Shown: positions 24,456 through 33,153 of the stretch, piece after piece
Position numbering within the stretch: position 1 is the stretch's first letter
How the letters are laid out: each line of letters starts with the position of its first letter
Notes under the pieces: generated by a model
Seen by the model: the letters and a program-made list of their open reading frames with translations, nothing else
Told to the model about the DNA's origin: nothing
Database searches by the model: none
Assembly (NCBI GenBank): GCA_026709985.1
Contig: JAPORY010000005.1
Span: 1-45,157 of the forward strand
DNA length: 45,157 nucleotides
Origin: Aestuariivita sp.
GTDB lineage: Bacteria > Pseudomonadota > Alphaproteobacteria > Rhodobacterales > Rhodobacteraceae
Direction: 5' to 3'
Made by a program: the position numbers and the translations under genes

Positions 24456-26252
24456 ATGATTGATTCGATTTCCGAACAAGAGCGCCGCTCGGGTCTGCGG
24501 ACGATCCGCAAGGTTTTGCCGTATCTTTGGCCGAACGCGCAGAACTGGATCAAGTTCCGCGTGTTGGGAGCACTCGTATTTCTTGTCTTTGCAAAACTTG
24601 TCGCGGTTAGTGTGCCACTTTTCTATAAGGGCGCCGTTGATGCCTTGGCCGAGGACGGAGTGCCGATGCTCGCGCTTGGAGCCGTTGGTCTGACAGTTGC
24701 CTATGGTGGTGCTCGCATAATGAGTGTCGGGTTTCAACAATTGCGGGATGCAATTTTTGCGGCGGTTGGCCAGCGCGCCTTGAGAAATTTGGCGTTAGAG
24801 ACTTTTGAACATATTCACAGCTTATCCTTACGATTTCATATCGTACGAAAGACCGGTGGATTGTCCCGAATTATCGAACGAGGAGTTAAAGGGGTCGATT
24901 TTCTGCTGCGCTTTTTGTTGTTTAGCATTGGACCGCTGATTCTCGAATTACTTCTCGTATTGATTATCTTGGCCAGCCTGTTGGACGTTTGGTACCTGTT
25001 GATTCTGCTGGCGGTGATTATCGTTTACGTGGGGTTCACCTTCATTGTAACCGAGTGGCGCGTAAAATTGCGCCGCGAAATGAATGAACAGGATACCGAA
25101 GCAAACCAAAAGGCTATCGACAGCCTCTTGAATTATGAGACGGTCAAATACTTCGGTGCCGAGAAACGGGAGGTAAAGCGCTACGATAGCGCTATGCAGG
25201 CTTATGAGACAGCGGCGTTGAAGACGTCCTATTCCCTCGCGTTGTTAAATTTCGGACAGGGATTAATCATTACGGCGGGGATGATTAGCGTCATGATTTT
25301 GGCCGCTGTTGGTGTTCAAAATGGTTCGTTAACTGTTGGAGATTTTGTTCTAGTGAACGCCTACATGATCCAAATTACAATCCCACTGAACTTTTTGGGG
25401 ACGGTTTATCGCGAAATACGCCAGTCGCTCGTCGATATGGGAGAGATGTTTGATTTACTTGAGCAACCGCGAGAGATTTCGGACCTGCCGAACGCCCCTG
25501 ATCTACATGTTAAGGAGGCACGGATTGAAATTAAGGATGTCCATTTTGGTTATGACGAAAGACGAGAGATTCTCAAAGGCATAAATTTGACAGTCGAGCC
25601 AGGTCAAACAGTTGCGATTGTTGGTGCCACGGGTTCGGGTAAGTCGACGATTGACCGGCTATTGTTTCGCTTTTACGACGTGTCGAGTGGCAGTATTCGG
25701 ATTGACGACCAGGACATACGCGATGTTACGCAAGCCAGTCTGCATGCCGCAATCGGGGTCGTGCCGCAAGATACTGTGCTGTTTAATGACAGTATTCACT
25801 ACAATATTTCATATGGTCGCGAGGACGCAAGCAGGGAGGATGTTATTCGCGCAGCAAGGGACGCACAGATTCATGAGTTTATTGTGGCCTTACCTGATGG
25901 TTATGACACTCAAGTTGGCGAGCGCGGGCTAAAACTTTCGGGCGGTGAGAAACAGAGAGTTGGTATCGCCCGTGCTTTGTTGAAGGATCCCCCAATCTTA
26001 CTGTTGGATGAGGCGACGTCGGCGCTCGACAGCGATACCGAGGCTGATATCAAAGAGGCCTTAACTTTGGCAGGAAAGGGTCGGACTGTCATCACGATTG
26101 CGCACCGTCTTTCGACAATTGCCGAAGCCGATCAGATCTTTGTCTTGGAGTCGGGCGAAGTTGTCGAGCGTGGGCTACATGAGGAGTTGATTAGTCGAAA
26201 TGGTCGTTATGCCAAGCTTTGGTATCGCCAACAAATTGATGAAGCTGCTTGA
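24456..26252 (+). CDS. Atm1/HMT1-type ABC transporter, fused permease and ATPase
   Basis: The protein is about 598 residues from ATG 24456 (611 if GTG 24417 is used; neither has a strong ribosome site). The N-terminal half is a six-helix ABC exporter domain with the Atm1-like YFGAEKREVKRYDSAMQAYE loop. The C-terminal half is the ATPase: Walker A GATGSGKSTI, Q-loop VVPQDTVLFNDSI, signature LSGGEKQRVGIARALLKDPP, Walker B ILLLDEATSALD, H-loop TIAHRLSTI. Atm1 proteins export glutathione-linked sulfur or metal conjugates and support iron–sulfur biogenesis or metal detoxification. The order LOG, LysM, Atm1 recurs as I recall in Rhodobacterales, a synteny claim I cannot verify here. Confidence 0.9.
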   Translation: MIDSISEQERRSGLRTIRKVLPYLWPNAQNWIKFRVLGALVFLVFAKLVAVSVPLFYKGAVDALAEDGVPMLALGAVGLTVAYGGARIMSVGFQQLRDAIFAAVGQRALRNLALETFEHIHSLSLRFHIVRKTGGLSRIIERGVKGVDFLLRFLLFSIGPLILELLLVLIILASLLDVWYLLILLAVIIVYVGFTFIVTEWRVKLRREMNEQDTEANQKAIDSLLNYETVKYFGAEKREVKRYDSAMQAYETAALKTSYSLALLNFGQGLIITAGMISVMILAAVGVQNGSLTVGDFVLVNAYMIQITIPLNFLGTVYREIRQSLVDMGEMFDLLEQPREISDLPNAPDLHVKEARIEIKDVHFGYDERREILKGINLTVEPGQTVAIVGATGSGKSTIDRLLFRFYDVSSGSIRIDDQDIRDVTQASLHAAIGVVPQDTVLFNDSIHYNISYGREDASREDVIRAARDAQIHEFIVALPDGYDTQVGERGLKLSGGEKQRVGIARALLKDPPILLLDEATSALDSDTEADIKEALTLAGKGRTVITIAHRLSTIAEADQIFVLESGEVVERGLHEELISRNGRYAKLWYRQQIDEAA

Positions 26253-26486
26253 TCTAATCTGACATGGTTGTGCAGATATCATTCTTGCTGTTTTCCTAAT
26301 GGAATGCTTGTCATGATACCAATTTCGCAAGAGCGTTTGGCGCAGAGGGCCAAACGAACTAACCGCAGCAATTTCCCTCACTAGGGATGTTGCTTTTGAA
26401 TGCGTGATTTTGTTGGGCACGGTCTTGCAACCAATTTGGACGAGTAACTCAGATCATGCGGCGCAATTGGTGCTCATCTCGCCCAA

Positions 26487-26966
26487 TCAATTTGCTTTCA
26501 TGATGAGGCAGGTCGTTGTGCCAGTCGCATAAATTTGGTCGTTAGCTTGATCTCGCAAGACTCCGCGGGCGACACCCGTAGACCGCCCAACATGATCAGT
26601 AATTCCCTCGCATATAATTTTCCGACCGAGAGATACGGGCTTAATGATGGAAATTTTGTACTCAAGCGTCGTGTAGATCGACCCGCGGGGTATATGGGTC
26701 ATTACCGCGCAGGCCATCGCCGAGTCCAACACCGTGCCATACCATCCGCCGTGAACTGTTCCCATTGGATTTGTCGAGGGAAATTCCGGTTGGCCTTGAA
26801 ATACGACGCGCCCCAACTCGACGTGATGCAATTGAAAACCAAGTGTCTGTCCAATAGGCGGTGCTGAAAATCGGCCTTCAAGAATACCGGTCATGACCTC
26901 AAGCCCGGTCATCGACGATAATTGCTCTTGCGACAAAAGATCGGTGAGGGAGGTGGCGCTTTTCAT
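26487..26966 (-). CDS. PaaI-family hotdog thioesterase
   Basis: The 159-residue protein has the hotdog-fold pattern of the PaaI/YigI group: IGQTLGFQLHHVELGRVVFQG, NPMGTVHGGWYGTVLDSAMACAV with the HGG turn and the catalytic-helix Asp, and LEYKISIIKPV. Such enzymes hydrolyse acyl-CoA thioesters; the substrate is not evident. It is encoded alone on the minus strand, between the exporter and metF. Length is normal for the family. Confidence 0.87.
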   Translation of the reverse strand: MKSATSLTDLLSQEQLSSMTGLEVMTGILEGRFSAPPIGQTLGFQLHHVELGRVVFQGQPEFPSTNPMGTVHGGWYGTVLDSAMACAVMTHIPRGSIYTTLEYKISIIKPVSLGRKIICEGITDHVGRSTGVARGVLRDQANDQIYATGTTTCLIMKAN

Positions 26967-27019
26967 TCCGGTTGCGACGTTACGACGAGGCGCGTGGAAT
27001 TCGCTTACGTCATAGCTGA

Positions 27020-27886
27020 CTAGGCGACATTTTTTAACTTGATACGAGGAACCAAGCCGAGCGCAAAGCAGACATCGCGAGTAAGTTCGGGACGATTAAG
27101 CGTATAGAAGTGCAACGTATCAACGCCGCCGGCAATGAGATCGCTACAAAGTTCCGTACAAACGGCGGTCGCGAGTAAGTCCGCACGATTATCACGCATG
27201 GCTTTTTCGAAGGCCGACGAGAGCCAGTCGGGAATCTTCGCCCCACATCGTTGGGCGAACCTGACGGTCCCTTGCCAATTCTCAATTGGCAGAATCCCTG
27301 GAATGATAGGAATCTCAACACCCGCCTTTTGACAGGCGTCACGGAAACGAAAATAAGGGTCACTATCGAAAAAAAACTGTGTGAGCGCCTCAGAGGCCCC
27401 GGCATCGGCTTTTCTCTTCAGCCACTCAATGTCACTCTGTAAGTCGGTTGCCTCGGGATGCCCATCGGGGTAGGCACCGACCCGAATAACGAAATCACCA
27501 CTGTCCCGCAGAGCCGCAATCAGTTCACAAGAATTCGAAAAACCGTCCGGATGCGCTCGAAAGGGGCCTGTTCCTCTCGGTGGATCACCGCGGAGGGCGA
27601 CGATGTCTGAAACACCCGCTGCAGCGAAGCTCTTCGCAATATCTAAGGTTTCTGAACGACTGGCATTAACACAAGTTAAATGAGCCGCGACGCGCAATTG
27701 CGAATTTTCTTGCAGTGTTACAACGGCTTCCCGTGTTAATTCCCGTGTTGTTCCACCAGCACCATACGTTACAGAGACGAATCGAGGGCTAAGAGGGGCC
27801 AACGATTGAACCGTATCCCACAACCGAAATGAACCCGCGAGAGATTGCGGTGGGAAAAACTCAAATGAAACGCTCGGAATCGACAT
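27020..27886 (-). CDS. metF: Methylenetetrahydrofolate reductase (MetF)
   Basis: The 288-residue TIM-barrel flavoprotein shows MTHFR marks: SFEFFPPQS with the catalytic Glu near the start, SVTYGAGGTTRE, AHLTCVNASR, IVALRGDPPRG, GAYPDGHPEA, DAGASEALTQFFFD and IIPGILPI. It reduces 5,10-methylene-THF to 5-methyl-THF for methionine synthesis, and so consumes the one-carbon unit that sarcosine oxidase makes. ATG 27886 has AAGG eight bases upstream. It is divergent from metR with a MetR box between them. Confidence 0.95.
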   Translation of the reverse strand: MSIPSVSFEFFPPQSLAGSFRLWDTVQSLAPLSPRFVSVTYGAGGTTRELTREAVVTLQENSQLRVAAHLTCVNASRSETLDIAKSFAAAGVSDIVALRGDPPRGTGPFRAHPDGFSNSCELIAALRDSGDFVIRVGAYPDGHPEATDLQSDIEWLKRKADAGASEALTQFFFDSDPYFRFRDACQKAGVEIPIIPGILPIENWQGTVRFAQRCGAKIPDWLSSAFEKAMRDNRADLLATAVCTELCSDLIAGGVDTLHFYTLNRPELTRDVCFALGLVPRIKLKNVA

Positions 27887-27939
27887 CACAATAGACCTTA
27901 TGGGATATAATTTTCCGCCTTGTAACACAGATAAATCTG

Positions 27940-27952
27940 TGAAACAAATTCA
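27940..27952. promoter_or_regulatory. MetR box between metF and metR
   Basis: TGAAACAAATTCA fits the MetR operator consensus TGAA-N5-TTCA exactly. It lies in the 100-bp region between the divergent metF and metR starts, as expected for activation of metF by MetR with homocysteine and for metR autoregulation. Confidence 0.75.
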
Positions 27953-27986
27953 TAATTTTCAACAAGAATATGAATTGTACAACAAC

Positions 27987-28892
27987 ATGAACATCGAATT
28001 ACGTCATCTACGAACGATCAAGGCCATTCATGATGCGGGCGGTTTTTCGCGTGCTGCCGAGCAGTTGAATATTACGCAGAGTGCGCTTTCGCATCAAGTC
28101 CGGGGGCTTGAGGAGCAGGTTGGAATCGAACTTTTTGTACGGCGTTCAAAGCCGATGAAATTATCGACTGCTGGCCAAAGATTTCTGCGTCTGGCGGAAG
28201 ACATCTTGCCAAAGATTGTTGCGCTACAAGACGAGTTCGAAAAGTTAAGAGATGGACGGGCAGGGCGGCTTCATATTGCCGTTGAATGCCATGCCTGTTT
28301 CGAGTGGTTGTTTCCAACGTTAGAGGTATTTCGAAAGAGTTGGCCTGATATCGATGTAGATATTCGACCGGGGTTAGCATTTGGTGCTTTACCGGCTTTA
28401 CAGAAAGAGGAGGTTGATCTGGTCGTTTCGTCGGACCCTGAGGACTTGTCTGGCGTGGTATTCCAGCGACTTTTTGATTATGCGCCGGTTTTTGTTGCGG
28501 CGGCCCAACATCCGTTGGCGAAGAAGCCTTTTGTGGTGGCAGAGGATTTTCGAAATGAAACTTTGATTACCTACCCGGTGGAGCGATCTCGATTGGATGT
28601 CTTTACGCAACTGCTGAATCGCGCCAATGTCGAACCCCAGGCAATCCGACAGGTTGAATTAACGGACGTGATTTTATTACTGGTGGCGTCCAATAGAGGG
28701 GTTGCGGTATTGCCTGATTGGGTGGTGCGGGAAGTAAAATACAGTGCCGACTATGTCACGCGACCGTTGACGGCCTCTGGGGTTACGTGTACGCTTTATG
28801 CAGCGGTCCGCTCCGAAGACGCCGAAAAACCCTTTATGCAAAAGATCATTGAACTGGCGCGTGCAGAGGGACAAAATCAGCGACAAACTTAG
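27987..28892 (+). CDS. metR: MetR, LysR-family activator of methionine genes
   Basis: The 301-residue protein has the LysR HTH (LRHLRTIKAIHDAGGFSRAA, then LNITQSALSHQVRGLEEQVG) and a MetR-type effector domain recognised by IAVECHACFEWLFPTLEVFR. MetR binds homocysteine and activates metE, metH or metF. The start at 27987 is where the family begins; the frame runs back to 27900 through AT-rich DNA that contains the MetR box. The divergent position with metF and the box at 27940–27952 support the name strongly. Confidence 0.93.
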   Translation: MNIELRHLRTIKAIHDAGGFSRAAEQLNITQSALSHQVRGLEEQVGIELFVRRSKPMKLSTAGQRFLRLAEDILPKIVALQDEFEKLRDGRAGRLHIAVECHACFEWLFPTLEVFRKSWPDIDVDIRPGLAFGALPALQKEEVDLVVSSDPEDLSGVVFQRLFDYAPVFVAAAQHPLAKKPFVVAEDFRNETLITYPVERSRLDVFTQLLNRANVEPQAIRQVELTDVILLLVASNRGVAVLPDWVVREVKYSADYVTRPLTASGVTCTLYAAVRSEDAEKPFMQKIIELARAEGQNQRQT

Positions 28893-29101
28893 TATTCTTT
28901 GTTTTCCTCGCTAACTATGCTGCTTCGGCTAGACGTGCTTGGACGCAGGGTATTGACTGGCGCAGAATGGGTGGCACAGGATTGGCGAGACAAGTTAGGT
29001 CTCGGTAAGAGGAAACGATACGTTCAAAATTTTGGCGAAAGGCATCGCCCAAACTCGGTATGGTCCCTTAGCTTAATCTGGGCCTGCTTAATGGAATCGT
29101 A

Positions 29102-29893
29102 ATGGTTGGTAGCGCTAATCTCAACATCATGATCAAGGCTGCTCGGCGGGTCGCCCGTGTCCTGGTTCGCGATTTTTCTGAGGTTGAAAACTTGCAAGTT
29201 TCCATGAAGGGGGCAGGTGATTTTGTTTCCAAAGCCGACATCGCTGCGGAGAAGATTTTACGCAAGGAACTTATGGAAGCGCGACCAACCTATGGTTGGG
29301 TTGGTGAAGAGGGTGGCGAGACGCCGGGCACGGATCCCACACGACGATGGTTGGTCGATCCCCTAGATGGTACAACTAACTTCTTGCATGGTTTGCCACA
29401 CTGGGGGACATCAATCGCGCTTGAGCATAAGGGCAAAATAGTTTCCGGTGTCATTTTTGATCCTATCAAGAACGAGTTATTCTTTGCGGAAAAGGGCGAA
29501 GGTGCCTGGCTAAATGACAAACGAATTCGGGTATCAGCACGCAACCTTATGATTGAGAGTATCTTTGCTACCGGTTTACCATTTGCTGGACGGGCGGGTT
29601 TGGACGAGAGTATTGATGACTTGGCGAACCTCTTGCCGCAATGTGCCGGGGTTCGGCGTTTCGGAGCAGCGGCGCTTGACCTCGCTTACGTTGCTGCCGG
29701 ACGATACGAAGGATTCTGGGAACGAGGTTTGCAAATCTGGGACTTAGCTGCGGGGCTGATTATTCTGCAAGAGGCTGGTGGGTTATTTGAAGCGATAAAT
29801 CCAGAGCAAAGTGTGTTGCAAGACGGTTCAATTATCGCTGCAAACGGTTCAATTTTTCGACAATTTTCAACGACGATAAGGGGCGCGTTGTGA
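29102..29893 (+). CDS. suhB: Inositol monophosphatase family protein (SuhB-like)
   Basis: The 263-residue protein has the three metal-site motifs of the family: the acidic GEEGG loop (E69/E70), WLVDPLDGTTNF (D86, D89) and the C-terminal WDLAAGLIILQEAGG. It hydrolyses inositol 1-phosphate and similar phosphates with Mg2+; in enterobacteria SuhB also joins the rRNA antitermination complex. The N-terminal SANLNIMIKAARR and EVENLQVSMKGAGDFVSKAD segments are typical of alphaproteobacterial members. Its 3' end overlaps the convergent rhomboid gene by 27 bases. Confidence 0.93.
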   Translation: MVGSANLNIMIKAARRVARVLVRDFSEVENLQVSMKGAGDFVSKADIAAEKILRKELMEARPTYGWVGEEGGETPGTDPTRRWLVDPLDGTTNFLHGLPHWGTSIALEHKGKIVSGVIFDPIKNELFFAEKGEGAWLNDKRIRVSARNLMIESIFATGLPFAGRAGLDESIDDLANLLPQCAGVRRFGAAALDLAYVAAGRYEGFWERGLQIWDLAAGLIILQEAGGLFEAINPEQSVLQDGSIIAANGSIFRQFSTTIRGAL

Positions 29894-30634
29894 CTTGTTT
29901 CGAACTTTCGGTACGCCCGACGAAAATAGTTGATATTCGGCCTCTTTGTGTGGTGGATGTCCTTCATTGCGATACCAGAATGCCGTGCCGCCAAGCCGTA
30001 ACCAAAGTGGTATTGAGACGACAACGCCAGCAATAAAGCCACCGGCGTGCGCCCAGTAAGCAACTCCGCCGCTAGCTGATGTTGCGGCGAGTCCATTAAC
30101 GAACTGTAGCGTCAGCCAAATACCCAAGCAAATCCAAGCCGGTATTGAGAAGACGCGAAAAAATATCACGAGGATAAACAAGATATCAATTCGCGCTTTC
30201 GGAAACAAAAGCAGATAACTGCCCATGACACCGGCAACAGCACCTGAGGCCCCTATCATGGGAATGGCGGATGACGGTGACCAAAGAACTTGGGTCATTG
30301 AAGCAATAATACCGGTTGCCAAATAAAACCCGAGAAAAGGCCAATGCCCCATTTGGTCTTCAATATTATCTCCGACAATATGAAGAAATAGCATATTGCC
30401 CAAGAGGTGAAGAAAGCCGCCGTGCAGAAACATCGACGAAATAAGTGTTTGCCATTGTGAACCCGCGATAATTTCGCGTGGAACCACGCCCCAAGATACA
30501 AAAAGATGGTGCAAAGCATCGTTGTCAGCATACAGCGGCAAACAAAGCAAGAAGATGCAGATATTTAGCGTTAGCAACGCGTAGGTCACATAGGGGGTGC
30601 GGTTAGAGGGGTTATGATCTCGGAGCGGGAACAT
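29867..30634 (-). CDS. Rhomboid-family intramembrane serine protease
   Basis: The 255-residue protein has six or seven membrane helices and the rhomboid catalytic set: HLLGNMLFL (N80, oxyanion side), GASGAVAG (S130) and AHAGGFIAG (H196). It would cut membrane proteins within the lipid bilayer; substrates are unknown. The N-terminus MFPLRDHNPSNRTPYVTYALL is typical of the DUF1751-like bacterial group, so ATG 30634 is preferred over the open frame back to 30778. It overlaps the end of suhB by 27 bases, tail to tail. Confidence 0.9.
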   Translation of the reverse strand: MFPLRDHNPSNRTPYVTYALLTLNICIFLLCLPLYADNDALHHLFVSWGVVPREIIAGSQWQTLISSMFLHGGFLHLLGNMLFLHIVGDNIEDQMGHWPFLGFYLATGIIASMTQVLWSPSSAIPMIGASGAVAGVMGSYLLLFPKARIDILFILVIFFRVFSIPAWICLGIWLTLQFVNGLAATSASGGVAYWAHAGGFIAGVVVSIPLWLRLGGTAFWYRNEGHPPHKEAEYQLFSSGVPKVRNKSQRAPYRR

Positions 30635-30959
30635 TGACTCTTGATGTCTACTGTTTTCGTAAAATGTGATAGGGTTACTTGTGACCGTTGTCGAAAGCAA
30701 CGCCAATCGTGTCTCTCGGTCGATATAGGGCATTGAGTTGTGAGTGGCATCTATAGTAAATGGTTGCTGTCGCGACAACTGAGTCGACTCCGAGCCATCG
30801 GCCGAGGACCTCGCTCTGGTACGAGAACTCTTGGGTAAGCTTTATCCATCGCGCCTTAAAACCCCGTCCTCTAGGGCGGAGAGTAGTCACGATACCATGC
30901 GATCTACAAGCTGATGAGGCCAGTATTCCCGTCACTTAAGATCGCGAGTGTTTTTGGGG
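30635..30959. other. Gap holding an IS200/IS605-end-like hairpin
   Basis: No supported gene. Near 30861–30882 the sequence CCGTCCTCTAGGGCGG forms a 6-bp stem (one G·U) with a UCUA loop, preceded by AAAACC. It resembles the hairpin at the tnpB-side end of IS200/IS605 elements. Upstream, a plus-strand patch (AEDLALVRELLGKLYPSRLK) looks coding-like but has no start. No transposase remnant was found. Confidence 0.3.
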
Positions 30960-31526
30960 ATGAATAATATGCGCTTGGTTATTCCTAGCCTGCTGTATCT
31001 CTTGTTACACGGTGCGGCTCACGCTTGTCCGGCAGTACCAGATCATCAAGTTGCTCTTGACCGTCTGCTATCTGAAGTCGAGGCTGCTGAGACTGAGTCG
31101 GCTGCGCGAACTATTTCGGGAAAGATGTGGGAGTTGTGGACAGATGCGCCTGACGAGATTGCGCAAGCCCTCTTGGATCGTGGAATGGCCTTCAGAAACG
31201 GCAGAAACTATATTGAAGCCTTAGATGCATTCAATCGTTTGGTGGCTTATTGTCCAGACTATGCTGAGGGATATAATCAGCGGGCTTTTGTCAAATACTT
31301 GACTCGCAACTATCGCGAGGCTCTGCCAGACCTCAATCGTGCGTTGGCGATTACCCCAAAACACATTGGTGCCATGTCTGGAAAGGCTCTATCGCTTATG
31401 GCTCTGGGGCGACGGGACGAAGCTCGTAGTGTATTAAGGGAAGCTGTCGACCTTAATCCGTGGTTGGCAGAACGACGCTTGCTTGAGCGGGGTGGTGCCC
31501 TTGAGCCTGAAGGGGAAGATATCTGA
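30960..31526 (+). CDS. Exported TPR-repeat protein
   Basis: The 188-residue protein starts with a likely Sec signal peptide (MRLVIPSLLYLLLHGAAHA, cleavage probably after AHA before the Cys). At least two TPR units follow at about 75–175: ALLDRGMAFRNGRNYIEALDAFNRL, AEGYNQRAFVKYLTRNYREALPDL, and IGAMSGKALSLMALGRRDEARSVL. TPR proteins scaffold partner proteins, here in the periplasm; the partner is unknown. The ATG at 30960 follows GGGG, and ATG 30969 is also possible. Its stop overlaps a 44-codon frame by a TGATG junction. Confidence 0.82.
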   Translation: MNNMRLVIPSLLYLLLHGAAHACPAVPDHQVALDRLLSEVEAAETESAARTISGKMWELWTDAPDEIAQALLDRGMAFRNGRNYIEALDAFNRLVAYCPDYAEGYNQRAFVKYLTRNYREALPDLNRALAITPKHIGAMSGKALSLMALGRRDEARSVLREAVDLNPWLAERRLLERGGALEPEGEDI

Positions 31527-31660
31527 TGCAATCTGCTATTGGTTTATCGATCATAGACGCAACCCGAGCGAAGGAGCCTTTAGCGGAAGTGGTAGCCGGA
31601 CACACGATAGGTTGCCATCTAGCTTTCAAAGCGCCGCGATGGGTAAATTATGCGAATTGA
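31526..31660 (+). CDS. Short open frame coupled to the TPR gene, uncertain
   Basis: The 44-codon frame begins MQSAIGLSIIDATRAKEPLA and overlaps the TPR gene stop as TGATG, which suits translational coupling. No family recognised. It could equally be the head of a gene lost by decay, since the following 140 bases look like non-functional DNA. Confidence 0.25.
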   Translation: MQSAIGLSIIDATRAKEPLAEVVAGHTIGCHLAFKAPRWVNYAN

Positions 31661-31804
31661 GCCAAGACATCGCTTCTCGACACGTCGATCACAGACAGAT
31701 GTTGATTGATCCGCGGCGGGCGCGATCCGCATAGCGTTGATGACGCACATTCTTTATCGCAATCGCGATTAGCTTACTTACACCCCTATTGGAGAAACTT
31801 GCTC

Positions 31805-32569
31805 ATGCGAATACCGCGCACACCGTCATTTGACTTAAGTTCAAAACGAGCGTTGGTCGCGGGCGCTTCCTCTGGCATTGGCCTTGCGTGCGCTGCCGCT
31901 TTGGCAAAGAATGGTGCCGAGGTAGTGCTGGCGGCGCGGCGTGTATCGCAGCTCAATGAATTAGCTTCCGAGTTAAATGCGCGTGGTTGGAAGGCGCGTG
32001 TCTTGGCGCTCGACGTTTCCGAAGCTGCGGCGACAGCAAGTGCTGTTGCTGAGAATGGTCCCTTTGATATCTTGGTGAATTCTGCTGGGATTGGTCGTCA
32101 TGGACCCGCTATAGATGTAGAAGTGGCGGATTTCGATGCGGTGGTAAACGTCAATTTGCGGGGAGCTTATTTTCTGACACAAGCTGTGGCACGGGGGCTG
32201 ATTGCCGCCAACAAATCTGGCAGCCTTATTAATATTTCGAGCCAGATGGGACATATCGGTGGCGTTGATCGATCAGTTTATTGTGCGACAAAATTTGCCG
32301 TTGAGGGTTTCACAAAAGCGATGGCCGTCGAATTTGGTCCGGTAAAGATTCGGGTGAACACGATCTGTCCGACCTTCATCCTAACGGATTTGACGAGATC
32401 GACCCTTGAAGATGCCGAGAAGAGCAAATGGGTGATGGACAAGATCAAGTTAGGTCGAGTTGGGGAAGTGGAAGATATTATGGGCGCTGTTGTGTATTTG
32501 GCTTCAGATGCTTCGGCAATGGTAACTGGTACTGCACTGTTGGTTGACGGCGGATGGACAGCGGGCTGA
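31805..32569 (+). CDS. SDR-family NAD(P)-dependent oxidoreductase
   Basis: This 254-residue classical short-chain dehydrogenase has GASSGIGLA at 20–28, LVNSAGIG near 90, INISSQMGHIGG with the catalytic Ser, SVYCATKF with Y159 and K163, and a C-terminal GTALLVDGGWTAG. The acidic/basic pattern after the second strand (AARRVSQL) favours NADP(H). The substrate is unknown; similar proteins act on sugar acids or 3-oxoacyl compounds. ATG 31805 has GGAG ten bases upstream; the open frame back to 31706 is not needed. It lies just upstream of the split tRNA gene. Confidence 0.9.
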   Translation: MRIPRTPSFDLSSKRALVAGASSGIGLACAAALAKNGAEVVLAARRVSQLNELASELNARGWKARVLALDVSEAAATASAVAENGPFDILVNSAGIGRHGPAIDVEVADFDAVVNVNLRGAYFLTQAVARGLIAANKSGSLINISSQMGHIGGVDRSVYCATKFAVEGFTKAMAVEFGPVKIRVNTICPTFILTDLTRSTLEDAEKSKWVMDKIKLGRVGEVEDIMGAVVYLASDASAMVTGTALLVDGGWTAG

Positions 32570-32755
32570 ACCACGTTGGAAGATCAATAAACGGGCTCCG
32601 AAAGGGTGAGGAACCGAATATATCGTTAACTCTTGGCGGACAGCGATATTCACAAGTTTACACTGGACGAGATTGTCCGATCAAAGTACCGAAGTTTGAA
32701 GACGCGAAAGTTTTTCTTGGAACTGACAGTAAATCCATTTATGGTATTCGTTCTA

Positions 32756-33055
32756 GCGGGCGTGGCGGAATGGTAGACGCAACGGACTTGATGTTATTGG
32801 GTGCGTGTATAGGAAACTGACGCGTAGAACTGCTCAAATTCGAGGGAACCTGACGCATTGACTTGCATGGCAATCTCGAGCCAAGCCCATTTTGGGAAGG
32901 TGTAGAGACTAGACGGGCAGCACCTAAGGCTGGCGCTAAGGTGAAGGGATAGTCCAGACTCCAAACGCCTCGAAAGGCGGCAGTGAAAACTGTAGTGGGT
33001 AAGAAAATCCGTTGGGCGAATGCCCGTGGGGGTTCGAGTCCCCCCGCCCGCACCA
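32756..33055 (+). tRNA. tRNA-Leu(UAA), interrupted by a group I intron
   Basis: Exon 1 is 32756–32789 and exon 2 is 33004–33055. Spliced together they make an 86-nt class II tRNA: acceptor GCGGGCG/CGCCCGC, anticodon stem ACGGA/TCCGT with loop CTTAAAA (anticodon TAA), a long variable arm (TGGGCGAATGCCCG), T arm GGGGGTTCGAGTCCCCC, and an encoded CCA. The intron lies between U34 and A35 of the anticodon. Transcription follows the SDR gene on the same strand. Confidence 0.95.
32790..33003 (+). other. Group I self-splicing intron (cyanobacterial tRNA-Leu type, IC3-like)
   Basis: The 214-nt intron has no open frame. Conserved core elements appear in order: P-like CAAATTCGAGGGAACC (32835–32850), Q GGCAATCTCGAGCCAAGCC (32869–32887), R AGACTAGACGGGCAGCACC (32906–32924) and S AAGGGATAGTCCAGACT (32944–32960), then a P9-like hairpin CGCCTCGAAAGGCG. 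P1 forms between exon/intron ACUU|GAU (32786–32792) and AUUGGGU (32796–32802), with the required U·G pair at the 5' splice site. The intron ends in G. It should splice by two guanosine-started transesterifications. Confidence 0.93.
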
Positions 33056-33153
33056 CTTTAGGTGCTATTTCAGTGAAATTTGAGACGGCATTCTGGATCG
33101 TAGGTTGCGCGAATTGCTGAGGTGAATGAGGGAACTCTCTGCTTTCGACAACT

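Noticed and set aside
32554-32820. An 88-codon plus-strand frame across the end of the SDR gene and the tRNA-Leu exon
   Set aside because: It overlaps the SDR stop region and the first tRNA exon, has no recognisable domain, and the RNA gene explains the sequence.
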